From assembly GCA_019114445.1 (NCBI GenBank), contig DXFL01000006.1:1-64000 (forward strand): a DNA stretch of 64,000 nt. The letters run 5' to 3'. A program made the position numbers and the translations under genes. The DNA is from Candidatus Barnesiella excrementigallinarum. GTDB lineage: Bacteria; Bacteroidota; Bacteroidia; Bacteroidales; Barnesiellaceae. The first letter of the stretch is position 1. Each line of letters opens with the position of its first letter. Positions 33,016 to 41,910 of the stretch are shown piece by piece. The notes beneath the pieces were generated by a model. That model searched no databases and was not told the DNA's origin. It saw nothing but the letters and a program-made list of their open reading frames with translations.

Positions 33016-33894
33016 TTATTCTTGAACTTTGGTCATCACTATTGAATAAGCTCCAGCATAGTAACCTTCACCATCCGAAACTGCCAATATATCACTGACC
33101 GTAATCGACACACCCGGATTTACCGTAGCTATGGTAGAAGATTTGGGATTCCACGAACTCGGATCAACTATATCCAATACGAAGTTATAAGACGAAACTG
33201 TACCCAAACTTTGTCCCGACGATATCGTAATAGTAGTATAGTCATCACTAATAGTTCCCATTACGGCACTTTGAGTAAGGCCACTAACTTCAGGAGCGAT
33301 TTGGCTAAACCATACACGATTCACATAATCGGCATCTTTGCTCACTTGACAAGTCCAGTAGAACGGGCCGGGCAAATTGGAGAACGGGCTTTGACCTACC
33401 GCACTATATGTACCCAAGATACCAGCGGCAGCCAGCGGGTGGTCATCGTCGGCAATCGTTACTGCAATCGTATAGTTAGCTCCTAAATTGCAACCCGAAG
33501 GTGAGGACAATTTAATATCGAAACAAAGGTCTCCCGTATAATCGCCATTATCGATAGGCTCGATCGTTATATACTGAACCAACTCTCCTGTACTGGAAAA
33601 GGTCAAGGTATCGGTCGCATTTTTCAACACAAAGTTTACCCCCTCTTCGGCAGCATTTTTATTGGCATAGGCCATTGTATCGATAGCAAAAGTCACCGTT
33701 ACATCCATACTTTTAGAGGCCATCAGCGATACCGGTATCTGTATCTCTTTATTCGCATTTTCATCTATGGAAGTCGTTTTGCCCTCGAATGCCACAAATG
33801 CGTCTTTATCGCTGAACATAGGGGTCTCTACCGATTGGCACGATGCAAACAGCACCCCTATAACAGCCGTATATATAAATTTATTAATCTTCAT
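33016..33894 (-). CDS. Calx-beta/DUF4843-like surface lipoprotein, RagAB-operon accessory
   Basis: 292 residues. The signal peptide MKINKFIYTAVIGVLFASC ends in a lipobox Cys (residue 19). The N-terminal half resembles a Calx-beta type domain (FVAFEGKTTSIDENANKEIQIPVSLMASKSMDVTVTFAIDT, then GDYTGDLCFDIKLSSPSGCNLG, TIAVTIADDDHP). The C-terminal half (GTYSAVGQSPFSNLPGPFYWTCQ onward) is beta-rich and unassigned. Lipoproteins of this type commonly follow SusD in Bacteroidales loci. It is cotranscribed between SusD and the Ig-like lipoprotein (16-19 base gaps). Confidence 0.87.
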   Translation of the reverse strand: MKINKFIYTAVIGVLFASCQSVETPMFSDKDAFVAFEGKTTSIDENANKEIQIPVSLMASKSMDVTVTFAIDTMAYANKNAAEEGVNFVLKNATDTLTFSSTGELVQYITIEPIDNGDYTGDLCFDIKLSSPSGCNLGANYTIAVTIADDDHPLAAAGILGTYSAVGQSPFSNLPGPFYWTCQVSKDADYVNRVWFSQIAPEVSGLTQSAVMGTISDDYTTITISSGQSLGTVSSYNFVLDIVDPSSWNPKSSTIATVNPGVSITVSDILAVSDGEGYYAGAYSIVMTKVQE

Positions 33895-33913
33895 AATTCT
33901 TCTCTATTAAAAT

Positions 33914-35398
33914 TTATTTACTCTGATATCCGGGATTCTGTACCAAATTGTTGTTATTCAAAATATCGTTTTCAGGAATCGGGAATGCCCAACGATCATC
34001 AGGGAAAGGAATATTCCTTGCGGCTTCGTCAAGATCATAATCGACACGATTTAACGAGAGTTGCATACGTTTCATATCGAAGTAAACCTGACCTTCGAAA
34101 AGGAACTCTTTACGGCGTTCGTTGAACAGGTTTTCCACAGTAACTTGGCTGTAAGCCGAAGCACCACGACTGGTAGCCACACGGTTCAATTCATCAAGAG
34201 CGGTAACTCCCTCGATAGAAACCTGACCCAAACGGAATATGGCCTCCGAACGGATAAGATACATTTCAGAAATACGAATGATGGGCACGTTGTTATATTG
34301 CAACAATCCATTTTTCCCTATGTACTTGGTAGACCAATAATAACCGGAATATTCGGGTTTAAGGCTACTTGTTTTTGTCAAACCGCTGAAACGAACATCG
34401 GTATCTTCGTACAAACCAATGAGGTCTTGGGATATACGCACATCGCCATAACCGGTACCGCCTTCATATTCGGGAACAGTCAGGTAATTGCCCAAGCTGG
34501 TACTTGTACCGTCGCTTTGCGAAATATACACCTCAAAAATGGTCTCGCTACCAGATTGGGGAGCTACATCAACGTCGCTGTGCCACATATTTACATAATC
34601 GTTACCCGAAAGCAATTTGAAACGGCCGTTATTAATCACCTTACTTGCATAATTGAAGGCCAATTGCCAATCTTCATGAGTAAGATATACACGAGCTATC
34701 AAAGCTTGAATAACCGGGGTAGTAACCGTAGCTACTACATCTTTTACACCGGCGCGTACATAAGAGGGACTCATCAAGCGTTCGGCTTCCAGCAAATCGG
34801 GGATAATAAGATTTTCATACACCTCGGCCACCGTGCTTCGCGAGGGACGCAAAGAGAGGTCATCGACCAAGATGATAGGTACACCAAGAGCCCCGGTTCC
34901 TGTAATACCTTTTTCCTTAATATATCCATAAGGTTGAGCATACACACGAACCAAATCGAAATAAGCCAATGCACGCAAGAAAAGGTTCTCGGCTTTTACA
35001 TTGTTTATCTGCTCGTCGGTAGCTCCATCGCGCGAAAATTCTCCGGCATCGATGGCAGCCAGCACCTTGTTACAACCCAAAATAGCTTTATAAGCAGCAG
35101 CCCAAAGGCCCAATTCGCTGGTCGGCGTAAAGTTCCATGCCGGTTCCTGACGCATACGACCCGTATTTACAGGACCTACCATACCGTTACCACACATGAC
35201 ATCGAAAGTGAGGGGGAAGGCCATTTCATACCACGGAATAACAGCCCGATAGTTTCCTGCCGTAGCTCCGTCAATACCGGTAAAGGTCGAAAGAGCCAAT
35301 TCGTCCGATTGATCCATAGGAGGCTCTTTGGTCAAGAAATCATCACAAGAGGAAAGAGCCAACGCCAAAATGGCTATCGATAAAATTATTTTTTTCAT
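33914..35398 (-). CDS. SusD/RagB-family substrate-binding lipoprotein
   Basis: 494 residues. The signal peptide MKKIILSIAILALALSSC is followed by DDFLTKEPP, the typical mature start of SusD-family proteins. TPR-like helical segments (AYFDLVRVYAQPYGY, ALIARVYLTHEDWQLAFNYASKVINNGRF) form the scaffold. The C-terminal RagB/SusD signature is FNERRKEFLFEGQVYFDMKRM, ending in FPIPENDILNNNNLVQNPGY. It caps the SusC barrel on the cell surface and captures ligand. Gap to the SusC gene upstream: 22 bases. Confidence 0.94.
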   Translation of the reverse strand: MKKIILSIAILALALSSCDDFLTKEPPMDQSDELALSTFTGIDGATAGNYRAVIPWYEMAFPLTFDVMCGNGMVGPVNTGRMRQEPAWNFTPTSELGLWAAAYKAILGCNKVLAAIDAGEFSRDGATDEQINNVKAENLFLRALAYFDLVRVYAQPYGYIKEKGITGTGALGVPIILVDDLSLRPSRSTVAEVYENLIIPDLLEAERLMSPSYVRAGVKDVVATVTTPVIQALIARVYLTHEDWQLAFNYASKVINNGRFKLLSGNDYVNMWHSDVDVAPQSGSETIFEVYISQSDGTSTSLGNYLTVPEYEGGTGYGDVRISQDLIGLYEDTDVRFSGLTKTSSLKPEYSGYYWSTKYIGKNGLLQYNNVPIIRISEMYLIRSEAIFRLGQVSIEGVTALDELNRVATSRGASAYSQVTVENLFNERRKEFLFEGQVYFDMKRMQLSLNRVDYDLDEAARNIPFPDDRWAFPIPENDILNNNNLVQNPGYQSK

Positions 35399-35420
35399 TA
35401 TAACAATCTTTTTTTAATGG

Positions 35421-38402
35421 TTAGAAAGTAATATCCACACCTACAATCATCGAGCGGGTCATCGGGTAACTGATAATGGTATTACCCATAGTTCCGTGTT
35501 CGGGATCGAAATAGTTCATGTTGTGGAATGTATAAAGATTCAAAGCACTGGCATAGATGCGCACACCGCTCATCAATGCTTTCTTTATCCATTTGGAAGG
35601 CAAGTTGTAAGCCAATGTTATATCCTTAATACGCAAGTAACTACCATCTTCGAGATAACGAGTAGAAGTTAACATACTGTTACTGGTGTTGTTGTAAACC
35701 GGTTTCGGCAACACATTCATATCGCCCGGTTTTTTCCAGTAATTCAAAGCACCTTTCCAAACGTTTTGATCGCCATAAGCGCCATCGGCCTCGAACGTCA
35801 TGCGGTCGTAGTTCAACACCTTATTTCCATAACGGGCTTCCAGCAAAACACTCAGCGAAAGACCTTTCCAAGAGATGTCGGTATTGAAACCACCCGTCCA
35901 CAGAGGTTCAGGGGAGCCGCATCTAACACGACGGGCATCGGAGTAATTCTCGGTCAACAAGCCCTCTTCGTTACGCCACAAAGCGTTACCGTTTTGGGGA
36001 TTCACACCGGCATAATCATAGAGCCAATAGGTGATCAGTTGGTCTCCAACCACATGGCGAATAGAGGTTCCCATAAAATCTTGGCCCGGAGCCAATTCAA
36101 GTACTTTCGAACGGTTGGCGGCAAAGTTCACACCGGCATTCCATTTGAGATCGTTGGTATTGATGATTTCGGCATCCAACTGTACCTCTATACCGCTGTT
36201 GCGAATCTTACCCACATTCTGGTTCAAGCGGCTAAATCCAGTAGTATAAGGCAGCGGAGCAGCAATCAACATATCCTCGGTACGACGGGTATACCAGTCG
36301 ATGGTACCATTCAAGCGATCGAACAAACGGAAATCGATACCGATATTGTGCGTCTTGTTGGTCTCCCAAGTAAGTTTACGGTTTTGCAACTGCGAGGGGA
36401 GCTGACCACTAACACCATTGTAAACAATATCGGAATACAAACCATAGTGTGCATAATCGGGGATATTATCATTACCGTTCACACCGTAGCTGTAACGCAG
36501 TTTCAAGACATTGAGCACATTCTTAATATCTTGCATAAAGGCCTCGTTGTGAATGTTCCACGATGCACTGGCTGCCCAGAAGGTACCCCAACGACGGTCG
36601 GGACCGAATTTGGAGCTACCATCGGTACGGAGAGAACCTTTTATATAGTAACGTCCATCGTAGCTATATTCGGCCACACCGAATACCGAGACCATAGCAC
36701 TTTCAATAAGTGCATCTCGCACAATTTGATCTTCGGCCGAAACACCCACCGAGTGGTAAGGACGTTCTTGATTCACCCCAGTAGAAACTCCTGTAAGATA
36801 TGAATAATTATAAGTATTAGCCTCCTGACCAACTAAAACATTTACCGAATGTACATCGCTAAACACATCGTCGTAAGAAATAGTATTCGACGTGGTCAAC
36901 AAACGATATTGAACAGCAGCCGTTTGCAAACGTGCTCTATAATCGGTATACACAAAGTCGGGAGCATAATAACGCGAGTCGGTTATGGCATACTCAATAG
37001 AGTTATTGGTACGGAAAGTCAATTGTTTAATGGGTTTCCACTCCAAATAAGCCGTTCCGTTAAATTTGTATTGCTTATCATATTGGTCTTGTTCATACAA
37101 CACAGCGATAGGGTTGATATTGAACACGAAAGGAAGATTGAAGTTGTAGCTGCCGTCCTCATTATAAGCATTCATCGTCGGGGCCAAAGCCAACGCCGTG
37201 TAGAAGGGGTTCGAAGGAGAAAGTCCATTATCAGAAGTCAAACCATTTTGAGTATCGTTCACTTTCATGTAACCACCCTGCAAACGGGTACCCATTTTCA
37301 ACCATTTGTTCAATTCGGTATCGAGGTTGGCACGAATCTGCATCTTTTCGAAGCCTACGCAAGGAACAATACCTTCGGTTTTGTTATAAGACAACGAAGT
37401 ATAATAGGTAGTCTTGCCGGCACCACCCGAAGCAATAAGTTCATACTCTTGCAAATTACCGTTGCGGGTCATTTCCTTCAACCAGTTGGTAGCGCGTTTG
37501 CTAACCAAAGCTTGGGGGAAATAATAATCCGACGTAGGATCGTCTACATCATAACCGGCATTGACACGGGCATCGCGTTGATATTGTACATACTCTTCGA
37601 GGTTGGCCATTTGGAAATCGTTATCGTTGGCCAACGTAGAGATACCGTAACGGGCACGAGCGGTAATCTTCGATTTACCGGCTTCTCCCGATTTGGTAGT
37701 AATCAAGATCACACCGTTGGCAGCACGCGAACCGTAAATAGAAGCGGCAGCGGCATCCTTCAACACGGTAACCGAAGCGATATCGCTGGCATTAATCAAG
37801 GCAAGAGGGTTCATACTATTGGTCAAGCCGCTCACATTCTCACTCTCCACAGGAATACCGTCGACTACATACAAAGGTTCATTTGTTGCACCAATAGAAC
37901 TGGTACCACGAATACGAATTTCAGTTGTAGCACCCGGTTGACCATTGGTCGAAGAAACCGACACACCGGCCATTTTACCGGAAAGCATACGGTCGACCGA
38001 AGTTTCGGGAATAGATGCCAAATCGTCACCGTCTACCGTGGCGATAGAACCGGTTTTTGCCTCTTTCCGAATAGTTTGGTAACCAACAACAACGACATCG
38101 TCGAGAGTTTGGTCGGTCGAATTCAATTTAACAACCATACCGTTGCGAGCAAAAACTTCTTGTTTTTCCATACCTATATAGGAAATAACCAAAGTTCTAC
38201 CGGCTCCTTCGGGAATTCGAATTGTAAACTTACCGTTCGTATCGGTAATGGTAGAAGCATTCGCGCCCTTTACCAAGATCGACGCTCCGATCACCGGCTC
38301 GTCGTTCTCTGCCGACAATACCGTACCGGAGATACTCGTTTGAGCCATCGCCATGGATATGCCAGCCAATAGAGCGCACAATAACAAAGTTAATTTTCTC
38401 AT
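35421..38402 (-). CDS. SusC/RagA-family TonB-linked outer-membrane transporter
   Basis: 993 residues. There is a signal peptide (MRKLTLLLCALLAGISMAMAQ), a carboxypeptidase-regulatory-like N-terminal extension (about 22-95, ISGTVLSAENDEPVIGASILVKG), a TonB-box-like stretch (DDVVVVGYQ), then the plug with IRIRGTSSIGATNEPLYVVDGIPV and SVTVLKDAAAASIYGSRAANGVILITTKSG, and a 22-strand barrel ending in Phe (MIVGVDITF). It is the first gene of a four-gene operon. A TATCTTTG -7 element on the minus strand (38602-38609) implies a leader of about 190 nt. The nearby protease makes peptides a plausible ligand, as for Porphyromonas RagAB, but sequence alone does not exclude glycans. Confidence 0.94.
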   Translation of the reverse strand: MRKLTLLLCALLAGISMAMAQTSISGTVLSAENDEPVIGASILVKGANASTITDTNGKFTIRIPEGAGRTLVISYIGMEKQEVFARNGMVVKLNSTDQTLDDVVVVGYQTIRKEAKTGSIATVDGDDLASIPETSVDRMLSGKMAGVSVSSTNGQPGATTEIRIRGTSSIGATNEPLYVVDGIPVESENVSGLTNSMNPLALINASDIASVTVLKDAAAASIYGSRAANGVILITTKSGEAGKSKITARARYGISTLANDNDFQMANLEEYVQYQRDARVNAGYDVDDPTSDYYFPQALVSKRATNWLKEMTRNGNLQEYELIASGGAGKTTYYTSLSYNKTEGIVPCVGFEKMQIRANLDTELNKWLKMGTRLQGGYMKVNDTQNGLTSDNGLSPSNPFYTALALAPTMNAYNEDGSYNFNLPFVFNINPIAVLYEQDQYDKQYKFNGTAYLEWKPIKQLTFRTNNSIEYAITDSRYYAPDFVYTDYRARLQTAAVQYRLLTTSNTISYDDVFSDVHSVNVLVGQEANTYNYSYLTGVSTGVNQERPYHSVGVSAEDQIVRDALIESAMVSVFGVAEYSYDGRYYIKGSLRTDGSSKFGPDRRWGTFWAASASWNIHNEAFMQDIKNVLNVLKLRYSYGVNGNDNIPDYAHYGLYSDIVYNGVSGQLPSQLQNRKLTWETNKTHNIGIDFRLFDRLNGTIDWYTRRTEDMLIAAPLPYTTGFSRLNQNVGKIRNSGIEVQLDAEIINTNDLKWNAGVNFAANRSKVLELAPGQDFMGTSIRHVVGDQLITYWLYDYAGVNPQNGNALWRNEEGLLTENYSDARRVRCGSPEPLWTGGFNTDISWKGLSLSVLLEARYGNKVLNYDRMTFEADGAYGDQNVWKGALNYWKKPGDMNVLPKPVYNNTSNSMLTSTRYLEDGSYLRIKDITLAYNLPSKWIKKALMSGVRIYASALNLYTFHNMNYFDPEHGTMGNTIISYPMTRSMIVGVDITF

Positions 38403-38601
38403 ACGACTGAAATTAAATTTAAATAAACGATTATTTTTTTCTTTTTTACATTACACTTTTTGATAATTCATCAAATTTCTATTACACACTTTTCTCTTAA
38501 CACAAAAACTCCTCTTTCCTTTAAACCTTATTATATTAATACCTTAAAAAACCACGGTAAACTCAACGCTTACCAAAACTCGTTATAAGAATTTCAGCAG
38601 G

Positions 38602-38609
38602 CAAAGATA
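38602..38609 (-). promoter_or_regulatory. -7 element of the RagA/RagB-like operon
   Basis: TATCTTTG on the minus strand. The nearest TTTG upstream is 24 bases away, longer than the usual 19-20, so the promoter may depend on an activator or an ECF sigma factor. The rest of the 658-base gap (38403-39060) is very AT-rich and shows no gene. Confidence 0.4.
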
Positions 38610-39036
38610 GAAAAAAAACCTCAATATAAAATTCAAATTGAAAGAAAACGTACCTTTTAGCCTTTCTTTTTGACAAAATCGACTTCCGCCTCCCAAAGTT
38701 TCATAAATATACATTTTTTCACAACACAACTAACTTATTAAGAAACAATATAATAACAGACCTTTAATTTTACAAACCACAAGCCGTTCTTAACCGACGC
38801 CATAAAAGTTAATAAAGATTAAACACCGAGAAAATTAAACCGTATCGACACATAAACCGGCAGAACTTGTCAAAATTTTAACCCAAACCTCTCTTTTCAT
38901 TAACAATTCATTACTAAACATCTGTATAACTCGATTCACGACGTAAAAAAACAAGCAACAATAGATAAAAAAAACTCGTTGGTATAATATATGCGAAAAA
39001 ATATGCTGTTCATTCGTACATACACATACTCTTTTG

Positions 39037-39044
39037 TATTTTTG
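39037..39044 (+). promoter_or_regulatory. -7 element before coaX
   Basis: TATTTTTG matches TAnnTTTG 16 bases before the GTG start. No proper -33 is visible. The predicted leader is about 10 nt. Confidence 0.4.
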
Positions 39045-39060
39045 TCTAAAAATTTGCATC

Positions 39061-39789
39061 GTGAATCTTATCATTGATCAAGGAAATTCGATAACCAAAA
39101 TGGCACTTTTTCGAGCCGGGCAATTACAAAATGTCGATTGCTACCCGAAATGGGATGCTACAACGGTCAACGATTTCCTAAACAGCCACAAAATAGAGGC
39201 GGCCATCTTCTCGACCGTCACCGAACCCGACAAGGAAGCGTTGTCGCTCCTGCGGGAGCGTGTACCTGTTTTCGTGCGCTTCGACCATTCGACAAATATA
39301 CCGGTGAAGATAGGCTACCGCACACCTCAAACTTTGGGGTTAGACCGAATTGCCGCCGTAGTGGGGGCATCGATACAATGCTCCGGGAAACCGATTCTCG
39401 TAATCGACGCCGGCACGTGTGTCACATACGACCTATTAACCCAAGAGGGGGTCTTTACCGGAGGCAACATTGCTCCCGGCATACGGTTGAGACTACTTGC
39501 CATGCACGAACATACAGGCAAATTGCCACAAGTGGAACCCGACGGAGAATTACCCGAAATGGGATTCAGCACCGAAACCGCCATGCGAGCAGGCGCAACC
39601 CTCGGGGTAGCTTATGAAATAGAAGGATATATAGCCCGTTTGAAAAGGGATTATCCCCTTCTTTTCGTTTTTTTAACAGGGGGAGATGCCTTAAAATTGG
39701 CTGCAAAAATAAAAAGTCGCATCTTTGTGGACGAAAATTTGGTATTAACCGGCTTAAACAGAATCTTACAAGAAAATGCTAAAATATAA
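39061..39789 (+). CDS. coaX: Type III pantothenate kinase
   Basis: Phosphorylates pantothenate, the first step of coenzyme A synthesis. 242 residues from the GTG at 39061, which gives the canonical start MNLIIDQGNSITKMALF (the phosphate-binding DxGN motif); an upstream frame adds an unrelated leader and crosses the -7 element. Other conserved blocks are IGYRTPQTLGLDRIAAVVGA, VIDAGTCVTYDLL (second phosphate-binding motif), GGNIAPGIRLRLLAMHEHTGKLP and the C-terminal FLTGGDALKL. The last 14 bases overlap the next gene in another frame. Confidence 0.93.
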   Translation: MNLIIDQGNSITKMALFRAGQLQNVDCYPKWDATTVNDFLNSHKIEAAIFSTVTEPDKEALSLLRERVPVFVRFDHSTNIPVKIGYRTPQTLGLDRIAAVVGASIQCSGKPILVIDAGTCVTYDLLTQEGVFTGGNIAPGIRLRLLAMHEHTGKLPQVEPDGELPEMGFSTETAMRAGATLGVAYEIEGYIARLKRDYPLLFVFLTGGDALKLAAKIKSRIFVDENLVLTGLNRILQENAKI

Positions 39790-41020
39790 AATGCTCTTAA
39801 TCGGCCTGTCGATAGGACTTGCCGCTTTTGCCCAAAACGGAACCAATTCGCCTTATTCCCGTTTTGGCTACGGAATTTTGGGCGACAATGCCATAGGAGC
39901 TCAACGCGCTATGGGAGGTGTGGGATATGCCTTGCACAACAACCGGCAAATCAACGCCATGAATCCGGCCTCCTACACCAGTATGGATTCGCTCACCTTT
40001 CTCTTCGACATCGGGCTCACCTACCAAAATCTCACTACACGCGAAGGCTCGCTAAAAGAGAATAGCCAAAGCGGGTCGCTCGATTACATTGTCATGCAAT
40101 TTCCGTTGGGCCGTCACATGGCGGGTAGCATTGGCTTGTTGCCCTACTCCAACGTAGGCTACTCGTTTGCCAACAGTATCGACAACGGTACCGACAGCCG
40201 CTCGGGCGAAGGTAACATCTCGCAGGCCTACGTAGGTGTAAGCGGGAAACTGTTCAAGGGATTCTCCATAGGAGCCAACATCAGCTATCTCTTCGGGAAT
40301 TTGGACAACGTCAATACCGTGGTGCCGGTAAACGGCAGCAGCGGCATATTCGAAACGCAACTTAAAGTTCACGATTTCCACTTGTCGTTCGGCGCACAAT
40401 ATGCCATCAACTGGAATAAGAAACATACCCTCACGCTCGGTGCGGTCTACTCCCCCGGGAAAGAGCTGTTGGGGAAAGCCTATACCAACACTTACGACGT
40501 AAGGTCCAATACCATGATCAGTGCCGATACGCTGAATATGAAAAACAACTATTCGTTGGCATCGACCTACGGAGGAGGTATCAGCTACAACTACGACAAG
40601 CGGCTCACCATCGCTGCCGACGTCACCTACCAAAATTGGGCCGACGCCAAATTTGTCAACCTCAATGCCGGTGAGTTGGAAAGTACCAAAGGGCTATTCA
40701 ACAACCGGTTCAAAGTGGCTTTGGGGGCCGAATTTCGCCCGAAGAATATTGCCGGCAATTATTTCGAACATATCAACTATCGGGCCGGCCTGTTCTACAA
40801 CCGTTCTTATCTGAAAATAAACGGCAACGACATGAACGAAATAGGAGCTACTTGCGGTTTCGGCTTCCCTTTGGCCACCGACAAATCGGTCATAAACGTA
40901 GCCTTTGAATACATCAACCGCCAATGCTCCCCCGTGAAACTTATTACCGAAGACCATTTCAGAATATCGGTAAGCCTCACATTCAACGAAATGTGGTTCT
41001 GGCAACGTCGATTCGAATAA
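39776..41020 (+). CDS. Outer-membrane beta-barrel protein (FadL/PorV-like)
   Basis: 414 residues. There is a signal peptide (MLKYKMLLIGLSIGLAAFAQ), then SPYSRFGYGILGDNAIGAQRAMGGVGYALHNN and NPASYTSMDSLTFLFDIG, typical of the FadL-like/PorV-like outer-membrane proteins of Bacteroidota. Alternating-residue beta strands run through to the end (RISVSLTFNEMWFWQRRF). The ligand is unknown. The start at 39776 overlaps coaX by 14 bases; an ATG at 39791 would give a shorter signal peptide. The gene is cotranscribed with coaX, and a strong terminator follows. Confidence 0.85.
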   Translation: MLKYKMLLIGLSIGLAAFAQNGTNSPYSRFGYGILGDNAIGAQRAMGGVGYALHNNRQINAMNPASYTSMDSLTFLFDIGLTYQNLTTREGSLKENSQSGSLDYIVMQFPLGRHMAGSIGLLPYSNVGYSFANSIDNGTDSRSGEGNISQAYVGVSGKLFKGFSIGANISYLFGNLDNVNTVVPVNGSSGIFETQLKVHDFHLSFGAQYAINWNKKHTLTLGAVYSPGKELLGKAYTNTYDVRSNTMISADTLNMKNNYSLASTYGGGISYNYDKRLTIAADVTYQNWADAKFVNLNAGELESTKGLFNNRFKVALGAEFRPKNIAGNYFEHINYRAGLFYNRSYLKINGNDMNEIGATCGFGFPLATDKSVINVAFEYINRQCSPVKLITEDHFRISVSLTFNEMWFWQRRFE

Positions 41021-41044
41021 AATACAAATCCATACAAGCGACAA

Positions 41045-41080
41045 ACGGAGCAAAGGCTTATCCTTTGCTCCGTTTTTTTT
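41045..41080 (+). terminator. Terminator after the outer-membrane protein gene
   Basis: Perfect 12-bp stem ACGGAGCAAAGG (41045-41056) with CCTTTGCTCCGT (41062-41073), a five-base loop, and eight T in all. It sits between convergent genes and may also act on the minus-strand gene at 41098. Confidence 0.92.
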
Positions 41081-41097
41081 ATTTCACACACCCCGAA

Positions 41098-41781
41098 TTA
41101 CTGCGCCAACCGGGGAGAAATATATTCAAGCACCTTGCGCAAACCCTCGGCATCTTTCCACTTGATATCATTCTCTTTCAAAAAAGAGCCAAACGCTTTT
41201 TGCTCCGACTTAGGCAACAATTTCGAAACCGTACGTTTGTTTGCAGCATATAATTTGCCATTCACCACAAAATACAATCTCTCTGTCACAGGCAAGGCCT
41301 CGCCCGCCTCTCGTTCTACCCGAATAAAATCATAATTGAGATCGGTGATACCTCCGATTTGCAAACTCGACAATTTGTCGATAGCCGAAGTCGAAGCCGA
41401 TGTGCCATAAGCCCCGGTCCCCTGCAACAAACGATCGAAATCGCCGGTAACTCTGCGCCCCACAATTGCCTGCGGAGTCTCGCCCCAAACCTCGATGAAA
41501 AAATTTTCGCAACGCACAAATATCGTGCTGTCGGCCAAAATCAACCGAGCTACATCATTCTGATTATCGGGACTATATATTTTCGAACCGTTCAAATAAT
41601 GCAAATCGTTGCGCAACAAATGTATATTTATTTTTGCCTTTCCCTTATCCCCTTTGGGGGTATAAAAAGTAGCCTCCTGAAAATCGTCAAACAGATAGGG
41701 CCACATGGTCGTAGGTTCAATGGCAAAAAGCCCAAAAGACGATAAAACAGCCCATATCCCAGCGAAAATAAACTTTCTCAT
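41098..41781 (-). CDS. Conserved secreted protein of unknown function
   Basis: 227 residues with a signal peptide (MRKFIFAGIWAVLSSFGLFAIEP) and no lipobox. The mature part starts PTTMWPYLFDDFQEATFYTPKGDKGKAKINIHLLRNDLHYLNGSKIY, a pattern I recognise from Bacteroidales secreted hypotheticals, and ends in a helical segment (SEQKAFGSFLKENDIKWKDAEGLRKVLEYI). The likely location is periplasmic. It is encoded alone, convergent with the coaX unit and divergent from the M16 peptidase. No function can be assigned. Confidence 0.82.
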   Translation of the reverse strand: MRKFIFAGIWAVLSSFGLFAIEPTTMWPYLFDDFQEATFYTPKGDKGKAKINIHLLRNDLHYLNGSKIYSPDNQNDVARLILADSTIFVRCENFFIEVWGETPQAIVGRRVTGDFDRLLQGTGAYGTSASTSAIDKLSSLQIGGITDLNYDFIRVEREAGEALPVTERLYFVVNGKLYAANKRTVSKLLPKSEQKAFGSFLKENDIKWKDAEGLRKVLEYISPRLAQ

Positions 41782-41851
41782 ACGAATACATTTATAAACA
41801 TTGAAAACTTAAATTTGTCGAAAAAACGACCACAAGTTAGTAATTTTGTGC

Positions 41852-41859
41852 TACTTTTG
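41852..41859 (+). promoter_or_regulatory. -7 element before the M16 peptidase gene
   Basis: TACTTTTG matches TAnnTTTG 51 bases before the start codon. No good -33 is present. Confidence 0.4.
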
Positions 41860-41910
41860 TTCATAAAAAAGGATTATTTCACAAAAACAAACACATAAAA
41901 ACTTAACCGT

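Noticed and set aside
36849-38372. 507-codon open frame on the plus strand
   Set aside because: Antisense shadow of the SusC-like gene; translation is Arg/His/Ile-rich with no domain, and the SusC frame is complete.
38835-39074. 79-codon minus-strand frame in the AT-rich gap upstream of the SusC-like gene
   Set aside because: Cys/Phe/Tyr-rich translation without signal peptide or family match, overlaps the coaX promoter and start; best read as a chance frame.
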